A DNA stretch of 64,000 nucleotides, from positions 17,645,001 to 17,709,000 of the forward strand of contig JAYKYS010000010.1 in NCBI GenBank assembly GCA_036924285.1. Direction: 5' to 3'. Below the pieces are notes generated by a model. The model was not told where the DNA came from. It was given only the letters and a program-made list of their open reading frames with translations, and made no database searches. The stretch is from Asterella californica (taxonomy: Eukaryota > Streptophyta > Marchantiopsida > Marchantiales > Aytoniaceae). Positions 11,742 through 22,855 of the stretch are shown in pieces; positions within the stretch are counted from its first letter, which is position 1; the number at the start of each line of letters is the position of its first letter. A program made the translations under genes and the position numbers.

Positions 11742-12821
11742 CTAAACGGATTCTCTCTTTTTTCTAAATAACTTGATACGCTTACCAGCAACATGGAGCC
11801 TTAGAGGTGTACCATCAAGCTCCCGTAAAGAGTAAGTAGCGTTTTGATGCACTTCTAAGACAACATACGGTCCAAACCACCTCCTAGAAAATTTCTGAAC
11901 TGTAGAGTGCTGATTCTCTAATGTACTGTCATACACCAAAACCCAATCTCTAGCATGTATGGGCTTCGGTCGGAGTCTGTGTGTCTTGTCAAACTTGTCC
12001 TTGTTCTGGAGACGGACCTCTTTCAGTTTCTGTTGTGCCTCTATATGATCCTCCTCACTATGCTTCAACTGCCTCATTCGAAGTGCAAGAAGTTGTACAC
12101 GATCCATTTCTTCTTCCCACGGTAAAGTAACCCATGTAGGAAAATCCTCCTCTGCCGGCATAATCGGCTTCTGACCCAACATCAATCAATGGGCATATAT
12201 CCAGTAGTAGTGCAATGAGTCGATCTGTCAGCCCATAGAGCAAAAAGGAGCAACCTATGCCACTGTCTATGCCTATCATCGCATGCCTTTATTAGAGCTT
12301 GAACAATAGACGGATGTCCTCTCTCGCTCTTACCAATCCTTTCCGGATTCATGGCAGTAGTGAGTTTGAGTTTCACTCCGTGTTGGGCGAAGAACTCCTT
12401 CGCTTCCGTACCACGCAACTCTCATCTGTCTGCACGCAATCTCCTTATAGATCCGTACCTACAGATAATCTTCAAGAACAAACTTACATATCCTTTCTGT
12501 GATCTTCGTCCTCAGAGCTCGTCCTTCCTCAAAGTTGGAGAGGTCTTCTCGAGCCAACACCAAGTACCTCATACATGATAACCCAGGAGGCATTGCTACC
12601 AAATCAAGAACCCATTGAAAATGGATACAGGGCGGATAAGTTGGTACCAGACCATCCTTGTAACGTACCTTTGAATAAAATTGACAGTGCAAACATGAAC
12701 TCACAAAGTTCACCACATCTTGATAAAGTCCTCTCCACCAGTATCTCTCCTTCAACTTTGTATAGGTAGCCCAAGCTCTTCGATGTCCGACCCACAAGGT
12801 GTCATGAAACTCCTTCATCAA
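11742..12821 (-). pseudogene. integrase of E2
   Basis: On the minus strand the HHCC domain is intact, with His in 'MKEFHDTLWVGHR' and Cys in 'SSCLHCQFYS'. The catalytic core starts with 'VLDLVAMPPG' and retains the Glu in 'GKSERGHPS'. The middle Asp region falls in a frame-shifted stretch near 12420-12460. The C-terminal GPY-like module is clear as 'RRWFGPYVVLEVHQNATYSL' within an open frame at 11742-12185. The frames 12459-12821, 12182-12418 and 11742-12185 differ, so at least two indels are present. It lies upstream of the polypurine tract at 11576, as expected. Confidence 0.88.
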
Positions 12822-14653
12822 CTATTGCTTGATCTGCAGATCATCTATAACTCGTAAAAGTGCTCTATCTCTTCTCTTTGGACGCTTCCAAAGATATTCA
12901 TCTCGCAACAAGTAATCATATGCCTTCCTTCTTACCTCTCTGAACTCTGCATCACTCAAACCCTTCCGCCTGTTTAAAGAACTCAGAAAGAATCCAATGT
13001 CACATAACCTTCCCGTGTAGAACTCTTCTCTGAACGGCTCCAAGTCTGTAGTCCGTCGATTAACCTGACACTGAGCATCATTTCTCTCCTCTTCCTCAGC
13101 TTCTGAAGACATGACATCCTCATCTACAAATTGAGCCCTTGACAACATATCTGCGACCACATTCCCCTTTCCTTTTATATGCTTCAGCTCTGGATTCAAG
13201 CTTCTAATATAGACAATCCAACACAACATTACTATGTCTGGCGTGCTGCAGTTGGATATCATGCCTAGTAGAGATAGACAATCCATTTCTAAGACTACAT
13301 GAGCACCAATCAGAAACTCACGGTCTGTCTTCATCGCTGTCAGCGCTCTCCACAACTCACGCTTCACCTGAGGATAGTCTCGTTGCATGTCTGTCAAGAT
13401 CCTAGCTCCAAACCTAGAGGTAAACCACATATCATCCGCATCATCTTGACCTATTGCTCAACCAATCGCCTTTGGACTAGTATCTACTGTGACAATGACA
13501 AGTCTCCCACACCCGTAGTCTACTCTTCTCAGAACAGGTGGAGACTATAGAGCCTCCTTCAGCCTATTCATAGCTTCTCGATGGACTGAGGTCCATACAA
13601 ACCTCCTACCCTTCCTCAGTAACATGAGCATAATGAGGAATGGATAAATGATAAAATACACAAGCACCTAGGAAGCGTCGAACCTCCGTGATATTCTTAC
13701 AGTCTGTCATCCTAGCTAAAGCTTCAACCTTCTCCGAGTTTGGTCTCCTTCCAAAAGCACCACATATGTCCAACCACTAAAATCTCAGACACACCAAACT
13801 TGGACTTAGCTCCTGACAGGGTGAGATGTACCTCCTCCAGACGAGTCAAGATACGCTCTACATCCTTGATATGATCTGCAACAAACCTCCTACATCCATT
13901 CGCAAGTACTGCTTCATCCTTATCTTCAACCGCGCAACCTTTTATAGGAATATCATCTAGAAATGGAATGGTAACATCAGGCACAAATTCCCTTAGTACC
14001 TTATGCATCGCATTCTGCATATGAGCCACTGAGTTCGTCGCTCCTTGTGAAAGAGTTCACATCCGCATCAATCCCAAGGGCGTACGCATAGTAGTTAGAT
14101 CTCTACTCTCTAAAGTCAGCTGGAACTGATCATAACCAGAATATAGATCTCCTATCGAATAGATAGCTCTTCATGCAAATGCCTTTGCTATCTCCTCAAT
14201 CACAAGACCCGTCCCAACGTTATGAATGGTTATGTTATTCGCAAGCTGTAGGTCTTGAATAAAACGCAAAGCTCATGACTTCTTGGGTACAGTGAACCAC
14301 CTGCTAGAATTTGGCCCCATAGACGGCTCAAGTATCCCCATATGTACCTTCTCTTTCAACAACTCGATGAGTTTAAGCAACAAAGCACGAGGAACTGGGA
14401 TCGGTTTCAGGTCCCAAGGCACATGAGGGATTGTGAATATAACCATAGACGCTATAACCTTTGGATCCACACAACCTATCTCCTCTGCTGAAAAAGAGAA
14501 TTCTTTACCATGATTCATTATCATCTGCTCAAACACTGTCTTCTCAACCTCAGTCAAGAAATCACCCCCTCCTATCTGGAGCTCTTTCAACGTCTCCTCA
14601 GTAAACTGATGCCTTACTCGTCTATGATCACGCAATATAAGCTCAGTCCCCAC
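12822..14653 (-). pseudogene. reverse transcriptase and RNase H of E2
   Basis: RT begins near 14653 with 'HRRVRHQFTEETLKELQIGG' and fingers ending in 'SRWFTVPKKS'. The palm box is 'FLDDIPIKGC' near 13950, followed by 'LEEVHLTLSGAKSKFGVSE'. RNase H (12822-13560) has the 'RFGARILTDMQ' strand, the 'VLEMDCLSLL' acidic site (usual ETDC changed to EMDC) and 'HIKGKGNVVADMLSRA'. Several stops and frameshifts lie between 13430 and 13724 and at 14030-14270. The wording matches E1 25680-27390 closely, so the identity is secure although the gene is broken. Confidence 0.88.
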
Positions 14654-15437
14654 TAACTGTACTTGCTGCTGGGAGTTAGCAGGTAGTTAAGCTGCTACGG
14701 TCTCACCTTTTTCAATACGGATTTGTACTTCGCATGGACGTCTGCTTCTTGAGGGAGTGCACACCAACAAACGGCTTCTCTTCCCTCACTATTCTGCATT
14801 GGATGAGGAAAGAACTGCACGTACGTAACAACCTCCTCATATATGCGTCGGGAGTGGATAGAGATTACCGCCATACTATCTTTCCCTTCCATCAATCTGC
14901 TCACACTGTCTAACTAACCAACAACTGACTATACAGACATAAACTCTTCAAACAAGCCAGAAATCACTTCGTCTTCAGACAGAACCTCTACACGTCACAA
15001 CTCCGATACCTGTTTCACCATCCATCTTTTTGTATTTTCTCCCATATCTTCAACTCTTGTAAATCGACTCCATCCATCTGCCTCAAACATCAGCAATCTA
15101 GACTGTCAACTCAGTACACTACACTTGTCTCCAGACCTTTGTACATGTCTCGTTTCCAACTCTGACGAGATCTCAACAGTAGGTTCTACACCCCTGTCTT
15201 CCCGCTCTACAGGAATGGACTGCGAAAACCCTTACATCTCTTCGTCTGAGAATCTCTAAGGGTTTGTCGGTTCCGCTCATGTCTTCAACGAACCGTCAAA
15301 AACTAGACTTCGAACTCTGGCATAATGAGATCTATCGTTCATCACCTTTGTCTCTATTCGAACAGCGGTGATATATGGTTGGCCTAGTATGACATGGTAG
15401 GAGGCAAATGACTGTACAAAGAAATACAGATCAACCT
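14654..15437 (-). pseudogene. protease-RT connecting region of E2
   Basis: A degenerate stretch matches the E1 connector (25231-25680). It includes 'EADVHAKYKSVLKKVRP' (14695 upward), the counterpart of 'EVYVETKYKSAAKKVKP' in E1. It contains many stops. No catalytic motif is expected here. Confidence 0.6.
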
Positions 15438-16705
15438 CTACATCCTTACACACATATTGGGACAGACTCCGTATAACTCACCCTTTTGATTATTTGTTGC
15501 ACGAAGTACCCAACCTTGATTCTTTTCGATTGACCACTGCCCTTTCTCATACACCTCCTTAGAAATGATGTTGATTTCCGACCCGTGATCCACAAGCGCT
15601 GGTACTGGTTCAGCAAGTCCTCCAAGTCGAACCTGCGTCTCTGTTGTCGCTCTTGCCCAATGCTTCTCTTTGAAATCACTATCTGCGTTTGACCTATTTT
15701 TCTCAAACTCTTCATCTTCATTCTCAATAACAGCCGGACCAACAACCAATGCTTCATACTTATCATCTCTGAACCCATCAACACCAACAACATCTACTGC
15801 TCCAACCATCTGACTACTTACTTGTTCAGTCAACACTTGTCTCTTTTTCTTCATGATGTCTATTATCAATTCGTGAAACTCTCTCTTTGTGATACCAAGC
15901 ACCTCACGAAGAGTAAACTCAACTCTAGCATCCAAAATGCGTTGCTCCAGAATAACACGCAAGTCTGTTGTTGTTTCGATGTCTACCGCTATCTTGTAAG
16001 CTGGAGCTTTCTTCTTTTCCTGTGTTGTAAACCTCTTCCCTCGTACTCTATCCGTAGCTGTAGCAGTAGGTTCTTGTGGTAAATCCTGTACACCTTCCAT
16101 AGGATCCACTACAGGTGGTGGAGCTGTAGAGGTAGAAGGTATATCCTCTACAGTAGGAACCCTACCAGTTGGTACAGATGGTGATGGTTCCGCTGCTCTC
16201 CTCCTTGTAACTCTCCGATGGTCACTGTCATATGGTATTCCTGCATCTAGGTCGAAAGCATCCCGTCGTCTTTTGTCTTCCACCATGGCATCCTGTTCAC
16301 TACTCGCTTCTAAAAACGCTCGAATAGAAGTTGCATCCACTAGGTCTCTCCATCCAGTAGCTATTCTAATGCTTTCTGCACCTCTCTTCATCATTTCAAC
16401 CGAGACCTCAGCAGCTTGCTCAACCATAGTTGGATTAGAGCGCACCTCAACTCTCCCAGTATATACATCAGCCTCCGTAGAACCCGCAGTCATCGCTATA
16501 GTGTTGGCACTAGTAAATGCTGGAAGGGAACTCCTCATTCCTCCTCTTCCAAAATATGTGTTCAGGAGCTGCCCAATGGCGGTTAAGTACAACCTGTTAT
16601 TCTGATAGTTGACTACGTCCTCTCGCAAGACAACCGCTAAGTCTTGACAGTCTCCTCTGAGATGATCTAGGTTGTCGCACCAAATACATCTCCTGGTAAA
16701 TGTTT
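15438..16705 (-). CDS. gag (from zinc knuckle) fused to protease, E2
   Basis: One open frame runs on the minus strand. Its first codons (up to 16727) belong to the B2 LTR, so the E2 sequence starts at 16705. It opens with a CCHC knuckle 'CIWCDNLDHLRGDC'. It continues through a conserved E-type helical region (GRGGMRSSLP), a Pro/Thr/Arg-rich linker, and 'EVLGITKREFHELIIDIMKK'. It then reaches a retropepsin active site D-H-G-S in 'PALVDHGSEINIIS' and 'WVLRATNNQKGELYG'. In E1 the same gag and protease are split by a frameshift, so this copy shows that a Gag-protease fusion is the native arrangement. The second Thr/Ser of the usual D-T/S-G is His here. The frame ends at 15438 by a small indel. 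Confidence 0.85.
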
Positions 16706-17491
16706 TGTAAGCCGGCATGTCTCTCACCCAGAGGTATCTCAGATGACTAAGATTACTAGTGCACCTTAATTACAAAGATTCAGTTATACCCATGCTCACT
16801 TCACTCAACTCTATGACTCGTATGGTCACATCGACCCCTCTAATAACTTTCCTGCAAACAAGTTCTAACCCCGCTCTCAACATCGCATAGTACTCAAGGA
16901 CTCCCAAGGTCTCCAATGCTCACTTTACTTATAGACAAGAAAATGAGAGTCTCTTCCACCCTCTCATTATATAGTCTACAGCTTCTTACTGTGGTAACTT
17001 TCACTAAGTTACGTTACCTCTTGATAAGTGCGCAATCCCAAATAGTTAAACTTCTAAAGGCTACAAAGACTTAAGAATAGCACACACATTACTTGTTCTC
17101 CTTTACTAAAGTAAGAGGTTCTCCTACGTTAGCTTTTGTAAAGTGTTAACTTTCCACGCTATCCAATTGGAAGAAGACAACAAACTAATACGTGTTTTGA
17201 GGAGCATCTTTAGATCTTTGTGCATGACTTTCCATCATGCATCTAATCAGCGATGGTCAACAAAGTTACATACTTTTGAGAAATATATTTAGAGCTCCGC
17301 ACTTGTCACATAGTGCCATAGTGGAACCTCTAATAGTTTCCTCAATTTAGTTATAACTATCTCAGCTAGTTATGACTACTTTTGATCACTCTAGATTTAG
17401 ATCTTCGAACTAGAGTAACCTATAAGATAGTCATACCTAATGAAATTTATATAAGCACATACACAAATAATGGGATACTTGTGGTGTGACA
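16706..17491 (-). repeat. 3' LTR of B2
   Basis: On the minus strand it starts TGTCACACCACAAG at 17491, right after a GGGGGTAAA polypurine-type tract, and ends GGCTTACA at 16706. It matches the solo LTR 21080-21879 along nearly its full length (786 versus 800 bp). The flank on the E2 side is TGTTT. A TATA-like TATATAAT lies near 16967-16974. Confidence 0.9.
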
Positions 17492-18522
17492 TTTACCCCC
17501 AGACTTAATTTTCACTCCGTCCTTGGAGTGAAGTATCACGTTGATGAAACTTCTTCAGCTTGTCATGGTTCACTCGGTCGAAAAACGTACCACTCCTTTC
17601 TTGAATATCATAGGTGTTATTACTCCACACTTTGGAGATGATGAAAGGCTCAAAATATCGACATAAGAACTTCTTTTGAACTCACTTGTGTCTAATAGCA
17701 TCCCATAACATCACCCACTCACCCTTTTGCAATGATTGTAATTTCGTTTTGTTCTTTGTCAAGCGCTTGTCATATCTCTTCTTCTGTTGCAGCTGAGCCA
17801 TCTCAATTCGTTGAGCTGCATCTTCTCTATTCTCCTCCAGCTCCAACAAGGTTTCTCTCCTCTCTTTCTCAACTATTGGACCGCCCTTTCTCTTCAATCC
17901 AGCTTGTAAGGTCTGAAAGGTGGTTAGGTCGAACTGGATTGGTAATATGGATTCCAACCCATACACCATCTTGAAAGGTGAATATCCCGTAGACGTCTTC
18001 ATTGTTGTACGATACTCTCATAGAACCGCATGAAGACGCTTGTCCCAGTTGTGTTTGGCCCCTTCCATGTCAACATCCTTTGCTAACATTTGACACAAGG
18101 TAAAGTTTGTCCTCTCTACCAAACCGTTTGAACTAGGTTAATATGAAGTAGTAACCCTCTGAGAAATGAAGAAGTATGTGCACGTAGCAGTAGTCATACC
18201 ACTCACAAATTCTCGAGCCCTATCGGAAACTAACTCCAAGGGACCTCCAAACCGAGTAATGATCCGTTCGTATGAAAATCTACCCATCTCAACTTCTCTA
18301 ATAGTTACAAGAGGTCTAGCTTCTACCCACTTTGTAAGGTAATCTGCGGCTACAACAATATACTTATTGTTGTGAGGGGTGCGATTCAAAGGCCCAACAA
18401 AATCTATTCCTCATTTTTTGAAAGGCCCAAGAACTGAAATAGATTTAAGAGGAGTAGAAACACTAGATTTGATAGCGAAAGCTTGACAAACATCACAAGT
18501 TTTACAATACGTCAAACAATCT
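17492..18522 (-). pseudogene. integrase of B2
   Basis: On the minus strand the zinc domain ends in 'CKTCDVCQAFA' (18480-18510). The core has D in 'GIDFVGPLNR', D in 'LVSDRAREF' and E in 'NGLVERTN'. Then come 'KTSTGYSPFKMVYGLES' and a GPY-like tail close to the polypurine tract at 17492. It aligns along its length with B1 integrase (46691-47986). Stops occur near 18390-18410, 18130 and 18010, so it is a pseudogene. Confidence 0.88.
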
Positions 18523-19247
18523 CTAAACATCCCCTCCAATGTATCCTGCGTCAAGTATCTTGAGGGTCGTCAACTTGCCTGTGAAATGTCCTCCACATAC
18601 TGGACTGTCATGAAATTCTTCCATGAGTCGTAGAGACTCTTCCTTGCTCGCAGCTCTTCTCAAGACCTCATCAACTTCTTCACGGAATAACACACCTTCC
18701 ACCACCGAGTACGGTTGACTTCGTTTCATCAACGCCTTCTTCTCTTGGGTCCGCATCCAATCTGGATAGACACTTTCCGTAACAAAATTCCAAATTTCTT
18801 GGTATTCTATTGGGATAATAGAGTTGCTCATCAAGACCATCAAATCTTCGTCAGAAAAGGTGTCATCCACCGGCTCCTCTCCATCGCCATCGTAAGCTCT
18901 AGATAGCAAATATGCATTCGCGTGTTTCTTTCCTGGTCGATCGCAGATCTCATAGTCGTACTCTGACAATAAGAGCTTCCACCTTGCTAATCGTCCTTCG
19001 GCCATAGGTTTATTGAAGATGTACTCCAATGCCTTATGATCTGTAACGATAGTGAACTTACCTCCTATGAGATAATGTCGAAATTTTCTCAGAGCATAGA
19101 TCACCGTTAATCCTTCTCTCTCTGTCACATAATAATTTCTCTCTGCCTTAACCATTTGCCAACTAGCATATGCGATAGGATGATCTCTACCTTGAACATC
19201 ATACTGACTTTAAGTACATCCTACTGCTATATTTGAAGCATCTACAT
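18523..19247 (-). pseudogene. RNase H of B2, 5' part cut by D2 insertion
   Basis: The first catalytic Asp lies in 'VDASNIAVGC', at the very edge of the D2 insertion (19248). It continues with 'TEREGLTVIYALRKFRHYL', 'VTDHKALEYIFNKP' and 'DRPGKKHANAYLLSRAYD', and then an integrase N-terminal lead 'WMRTQEKKALMKRSQPY'. The frame 18523-19155 is open; one stop lies upstream. The RT that should precede it is missing, because what lies beyond D2 here is the later insertion E1. Confidence 0.88.
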
Positions 19248-20697
19248 TGTAATGACGAAGGATTTCTCCTTTTGCACATTTAGTATACAAGATATTGCTC
19301 CCACAGAGGATTTGCACAAGTATCGCTGCTCTGAGTTCTAAGATCTATTCAAACACAAACACACGGATTTACCTAGAAATCCCGTCTTCTCACAAAACCA
19401 CACGGCTTCCAGACCTTTCAGAAGGTGGTCCGGACCTAAACAAATAACTACCACCTAAAATATCACACAAATATCTACAGGGAAGCTCGGGAAGACGCGT
19501 CCTGCTTCCAGATCACTTCTTCCAGTCTTCTCAACAAAGTCTTCCCGAAGCAATTCTCGGCTTCTGGGGAGTTCAACTCGTACCTCACACCTCCAGAAGA
19601 CTGCTCCTGCTTCGTAGAAGTCGAACTAGCAAGGTCTGTCACACATTGCTCTTCCAAGTCCCAACGGGTTAGATCAATCACATGGTGTATGCCCCTTGTA
19701 GCCTTCCCAGGCTTTTGCTTTTCATTGCACCATGTGCATGAAATCCTACTTTGTCTTCTAACTTATACTACTACCTTGAGGCGCAAGAGAGAGTTCCCTT
19801 CCAATCCTCATTTGCAATCCAGGAGATGGGGGACTGTCAAAAGACCACCACCTCACATGCAGTCGGCTCTCTACCTTGGTTTAGTCATCTACTTTGCTAC
19901 TCTTACGCTGCCTACTCTGCCACATGGGTAGTCCTCTAAAATTACATGGGAACTGCCACCTCCTAAGATAGCAAATTCGGGTCCTACTAAATTTAGACAA
20001 GTCAACTTGTCTTTTGTGCTTGTTGTCTACTCTAATTGCTCGGATGCGATCTCCTCCTGATCTGCTCCTACTTGAACTCCTAACTCGGCTTCTGATAAGG
20101 TGAGAAACCTTACGAATACCTCGGATGTCACTGAGGTGGCTTCCTCCTCAACGTTCGTGATTGGCTCAGCTGGTGCGACTTCAGAAGACGGAAGCGTCTT
20201 CTGGGAAGCTGAGTCGACTAGCGCTTCCGCGCTCTTCTGAGGTACTTGTTCGACGCTGGGAGCTGTGGTGATCTCGCAATGGTCCGAGGAAGTCACCTCC
20301 TCCACTCGAAACACCTGGGAAGACAACTCTTCTTCCTGTCTTCCAGAAGACACCTTGTCTTTCGGGACTTCTTCTGTAGTCTTCTCGGCTTCCAACATTA
20401 TCACTATCAAGTGGACAACGAGGTCGAACTCCTCCTTCTCCAAATCTGTCCCGATCGCTGGTCCTGGAGTATGGGAAGATGTAGCCGCTGGTGATTGAAT
20501 CGAAGAAAGGCCATAAAGCGTCTTCAAACTCTCAATCTGTCGATCCAGGTGACGGAACATACTCTCCTTGCACCCCACTAGCATCGCTCTCGATTCGTCA
20601 TCTCAGTCCGTAGCTAAGGTGAGAAGTTTCCTATCCGCGGTGAAGTTGAACTTCTTGCACAGTGCTTCCACCGTTTGTGCTAGCAATCCCTACGCGT
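19248..20697 (-). repeat. family D LTR, copy D2, truncated by E1
   Basis: The boundary with B2 RNase H is sharp. TGTAATGACGAAGG at 19248 corresponds to TGTAGTGTCGTAAG at the D1 boundary 40788, and the shared blocks follow in order (for example TTTAGTATACAAGATAT and CCCACAGAGGATTTGCAC). The right side stops at 20697, where the E1 5' LTR starts inside the LTR-encoded ORF. The part of D2 that should follow E1 is not found after 29025, so it has been lost. Confidence 0.85.
20027..20695 (-). pseudogene. C-terminal part of LTR-encoded protein, family D copy D2
   Basis: The open frame 20027-20584 and its extension to about 20690 encode 'TVEALCKKFNFTADRKLLTL', then 'CKESMFRHLDRQIESLKTLY'. A Glu/Ser/Pro-rich acidic tail follows, ending 'QVGADQEEIASEQLE'. 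It aligns throughout with the D1 frame 42380-43054. At the position where D1 has TAG (43055-43057), this copy has CAA (Gln), which supports the view that the D1 stop is a C-to-T change. The part before this is cut off by E1. The function is unknown. Confidence 0.75.
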
Positions 20698-21079
20698 TGT
20701 TGTGCTACTTGGCTGCTACATGCTTGACTTCTACTCCGACGCTTGAGTTTAGTAGTTCTAGAAGTTAGCTCATATTACTTCTAGTCCTTTATGTATATGT
20801 TTGACACCTTTGCATACGGTGTTAACACTATTTTGAGTCTTAGTAGGTTGATTACCATGTTGATAGAGCTTAAGCTCATGGGTTATATTTGCGTGTCGCC
20901 CATGCACGCTTTCTAGCTGATTTAAGTTATTTTTCTGGGCTGCGTGTCGTTTTAGTTAGTTTAAGTTTTACGCTGGCACTCTAGGGGGCTTGACGTGGTA
21001 GCCTATGAGTGTAGATAAGTTACCAGGTAGTTTAAGGCACAAAAGGACAGTCAAGTGGAGCTATGAACTCTCATTGGTC

Positions 21080-21879
21080 TGTCACGTCACAAGTATCCCA
21101 TTATTTGTGTGCGTGTTTATATAAGTTTCATTAGATATGACTATCTTATAGGTTACTCTAGTTCGAAGATCTAAATCTAGAGTGATCAAAACTAGCCATA
21201 ACTAGCGGAGATAGTTATAACTAAGTTGAGGAAACTATTAGAGGTTCCACTATGGCACTATGTGACAAGTGCGAAGCTCTAAATATGCTTCTCAAAAGTA
21301 TGTAACTTTGTTGACCATCGCTGATTGGATGCATGATGAAAAGTCATGCACAAAGATCTAAAGATGCTCCTCAAAAGACGTATTAGTTTGTTGTCGTCTT
21401 CCGATTGGATAGGGTGGAAAGTTAACACTTTACAAAAGCTAAAGTAGGAGAATCTCTTACTTTTGTAAAGTACAACCAGTAATGTGTGTGCTATTCTTAA
21501 AAGCTTAGTAGCCTTTAGAAGTTTTATTATTTTGGATTGCGCACTTACCATGAGGTAACGTAACTTAGTGAAAGTTACCACGGTAAGAAGTTGTAGAGTA
21601 TATAAGGAGGAGTTGAGAAGGTGGAAGACACTCTCATTTTCCTGTCTATAAGTAAAGCAAGCATTGGAGACCTTGGGAGTCCTTGAGTACTATGTGATGC
21701 AATGTGGAGGGCGGGGTTAGAACTTGTTTGCAGGAACGCTATTAGAGGGACCGATGTAACCATACGGGTCAGAGTGTTGAGTGAAGTGAGCATAGGTATG
21801 ATAGAATCTTTGTAATTAAGGTGCACTAGTAATCCTAGTCATCTGAGGTACCCCTGGGTGAGAGACAGGCCGGCTTACA
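21080..21879 (+). repeat. solo LTR of B family inside the E1 LTR
   Basis: It starts TGTCACGTCACAAG and ends GGCCGGCTTACA, both matching the B2 LTR ends (17491 and 16706), with 800 bp between. The flanks are GGTC on both sides (21076-21079 and 21880-21883), a 4-bp duplication; a fifth base does not match. There is no internal sequence, so it is a solo LTR, presumably left by LTR-LTR recombination. Confidence 0.85.
21599..21606 (+). promoter_or_regulatory. TATA box candidate in B solo LTR
   Basis: TATATAAG lies at the position equivalent to TATAAATA in the B1 LTRs (34861 and 48517), followed by a similar GGAGGAG(T/A)... segment. Conservation of place across copies supports a U3 promoter element. 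Confidence 0.5.
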
Positions 21880-22790
21880 GGTCCATTTTTATCTTTTGTA
21901 AAACTCTAAGTTTAGAAACAGAGCTCTAGAGTGGATTTCGAGCAATTGGTGAGGCATCTTCGAAATCTGAGAGCACAGGGAGATAGAGCTCGTCATGCCA
22001 AGCACTTCCAGTGAAATTTTCGATCGATTTGAGGCAATAAAAACAAAGTTATGACCAATTGAAGTTCGAATTGTGTTAGAATTGAATCACTTTTGTTGGA
22101 TTTAGGGTTTTCAGTATCACTCGCAGCAGATTTGAGGAAATTGCTTCAAAACTTCGAGGTTGTGTTCTCTGCCAGCAGGGCTACGATTTCCCAAAAAGTT
22201 TCATATCGATTGAGCGACTGAGTAATTCAGGACGGCCGCTGAAGCTGAGGGGGTCTGAAAAGCTCTTAATCTAGAGCAGCGACTTCAGAGGAGGAGATCT
22301 TGAGTTCTGTGTACATTCAGGAGTCCCAACTTCACAGGGATGTTCAGCATCCTGTAGACTTCAAATACTGTGAGAATATTTGAAATGCATCGAGCCAATC
22401 TTCTGTTCTAGGTTGAAATAGCCATCTGCCAAAAATTGCCATAATTTTCTTACTCAGAACTTTTCGTTCAACATCTCGGTGCTAGAATTTGATCTCAGGG
22501 TGAAACTTCGTGTGTGTGTTCAGTAAGACTATATTTACATATAGGGGAAGTTTAGAAGTCTAAACCTTAATAGTTTTCCTCTCCTTGAGTGTCAAAGTTC
22601 ACCGCCTAAACCTATTACTACTAGTTAGACCTAAATTTCGCTTTTGAGCATATTAGAGGATCCTACACACTTGTGTGAGTGTTTATAGCCCCTGTTGTGA
22701 CCTGAAAGCCAACTCTTGAGTAAACAACCACAGCCAGAAGCCCAGCGCTTTCCTAGATAGACGGATCACACTCCGACATACTCTCTTTTT

Positions 22791-22807
22791 TGGTGAACTC
22801 GACGTGA
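22791..22807 (+). other. primer-binding site candidate of E1
   Basis: The 17-mer TGGTGAACTCGACGTGA begins with the TGG that pairs with tRNA CCA ends. It lies 12 bp after the LTR end. The identical 17-mer follows the F1 LTR on the minus strand (57665-57681), which supports its role. The tRNA is not identified. Confidence 0.65.
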
Positions 22808-22855
22808 AACACCTAGGGTGGGAGTTTTCTTGAGAGTGTTACAGGATCAGATATC

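Larger units (their letters stand above)
10009..16705 (-). mobile_element. E-type Ty3/gypsy element E2, 5' truncated by B2 insertion
   Basis: Read on the minus strand, it contains the gag zinc knuckle, protease, RT, RNase H, integrase, a polypurine tract and a 3' LTR. Its nearest relative here is E1 (20698-29025), which it matches domain by domain. Gag before the zinc knuckle and the 5' LTR are missing because B2 (3' LTR 16706-17491) is inserted in gag. The 3' LTR begins at 11574. Its far end is only tentatively placed at 10009. Confidence 0.85.
20698..22778 (+). repeat. 5' LTR of E1 (interrupted by a B solo LTR)
   Basis: It starts TGTTGTGCTACTTGG, matching TGTCGCGCTACTTGG at the 3' LTR (28740) with two C-to-T changes. 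It ends ...CTCCGACA. After removal of the 21080-21883 insertion it is ~1277 bp. The 3' LTR matches its first ~290 bp. A segment near 22260-22370 matches, in inverted orientation, the H LTR at 63885-64000. Confidence 0.8.
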
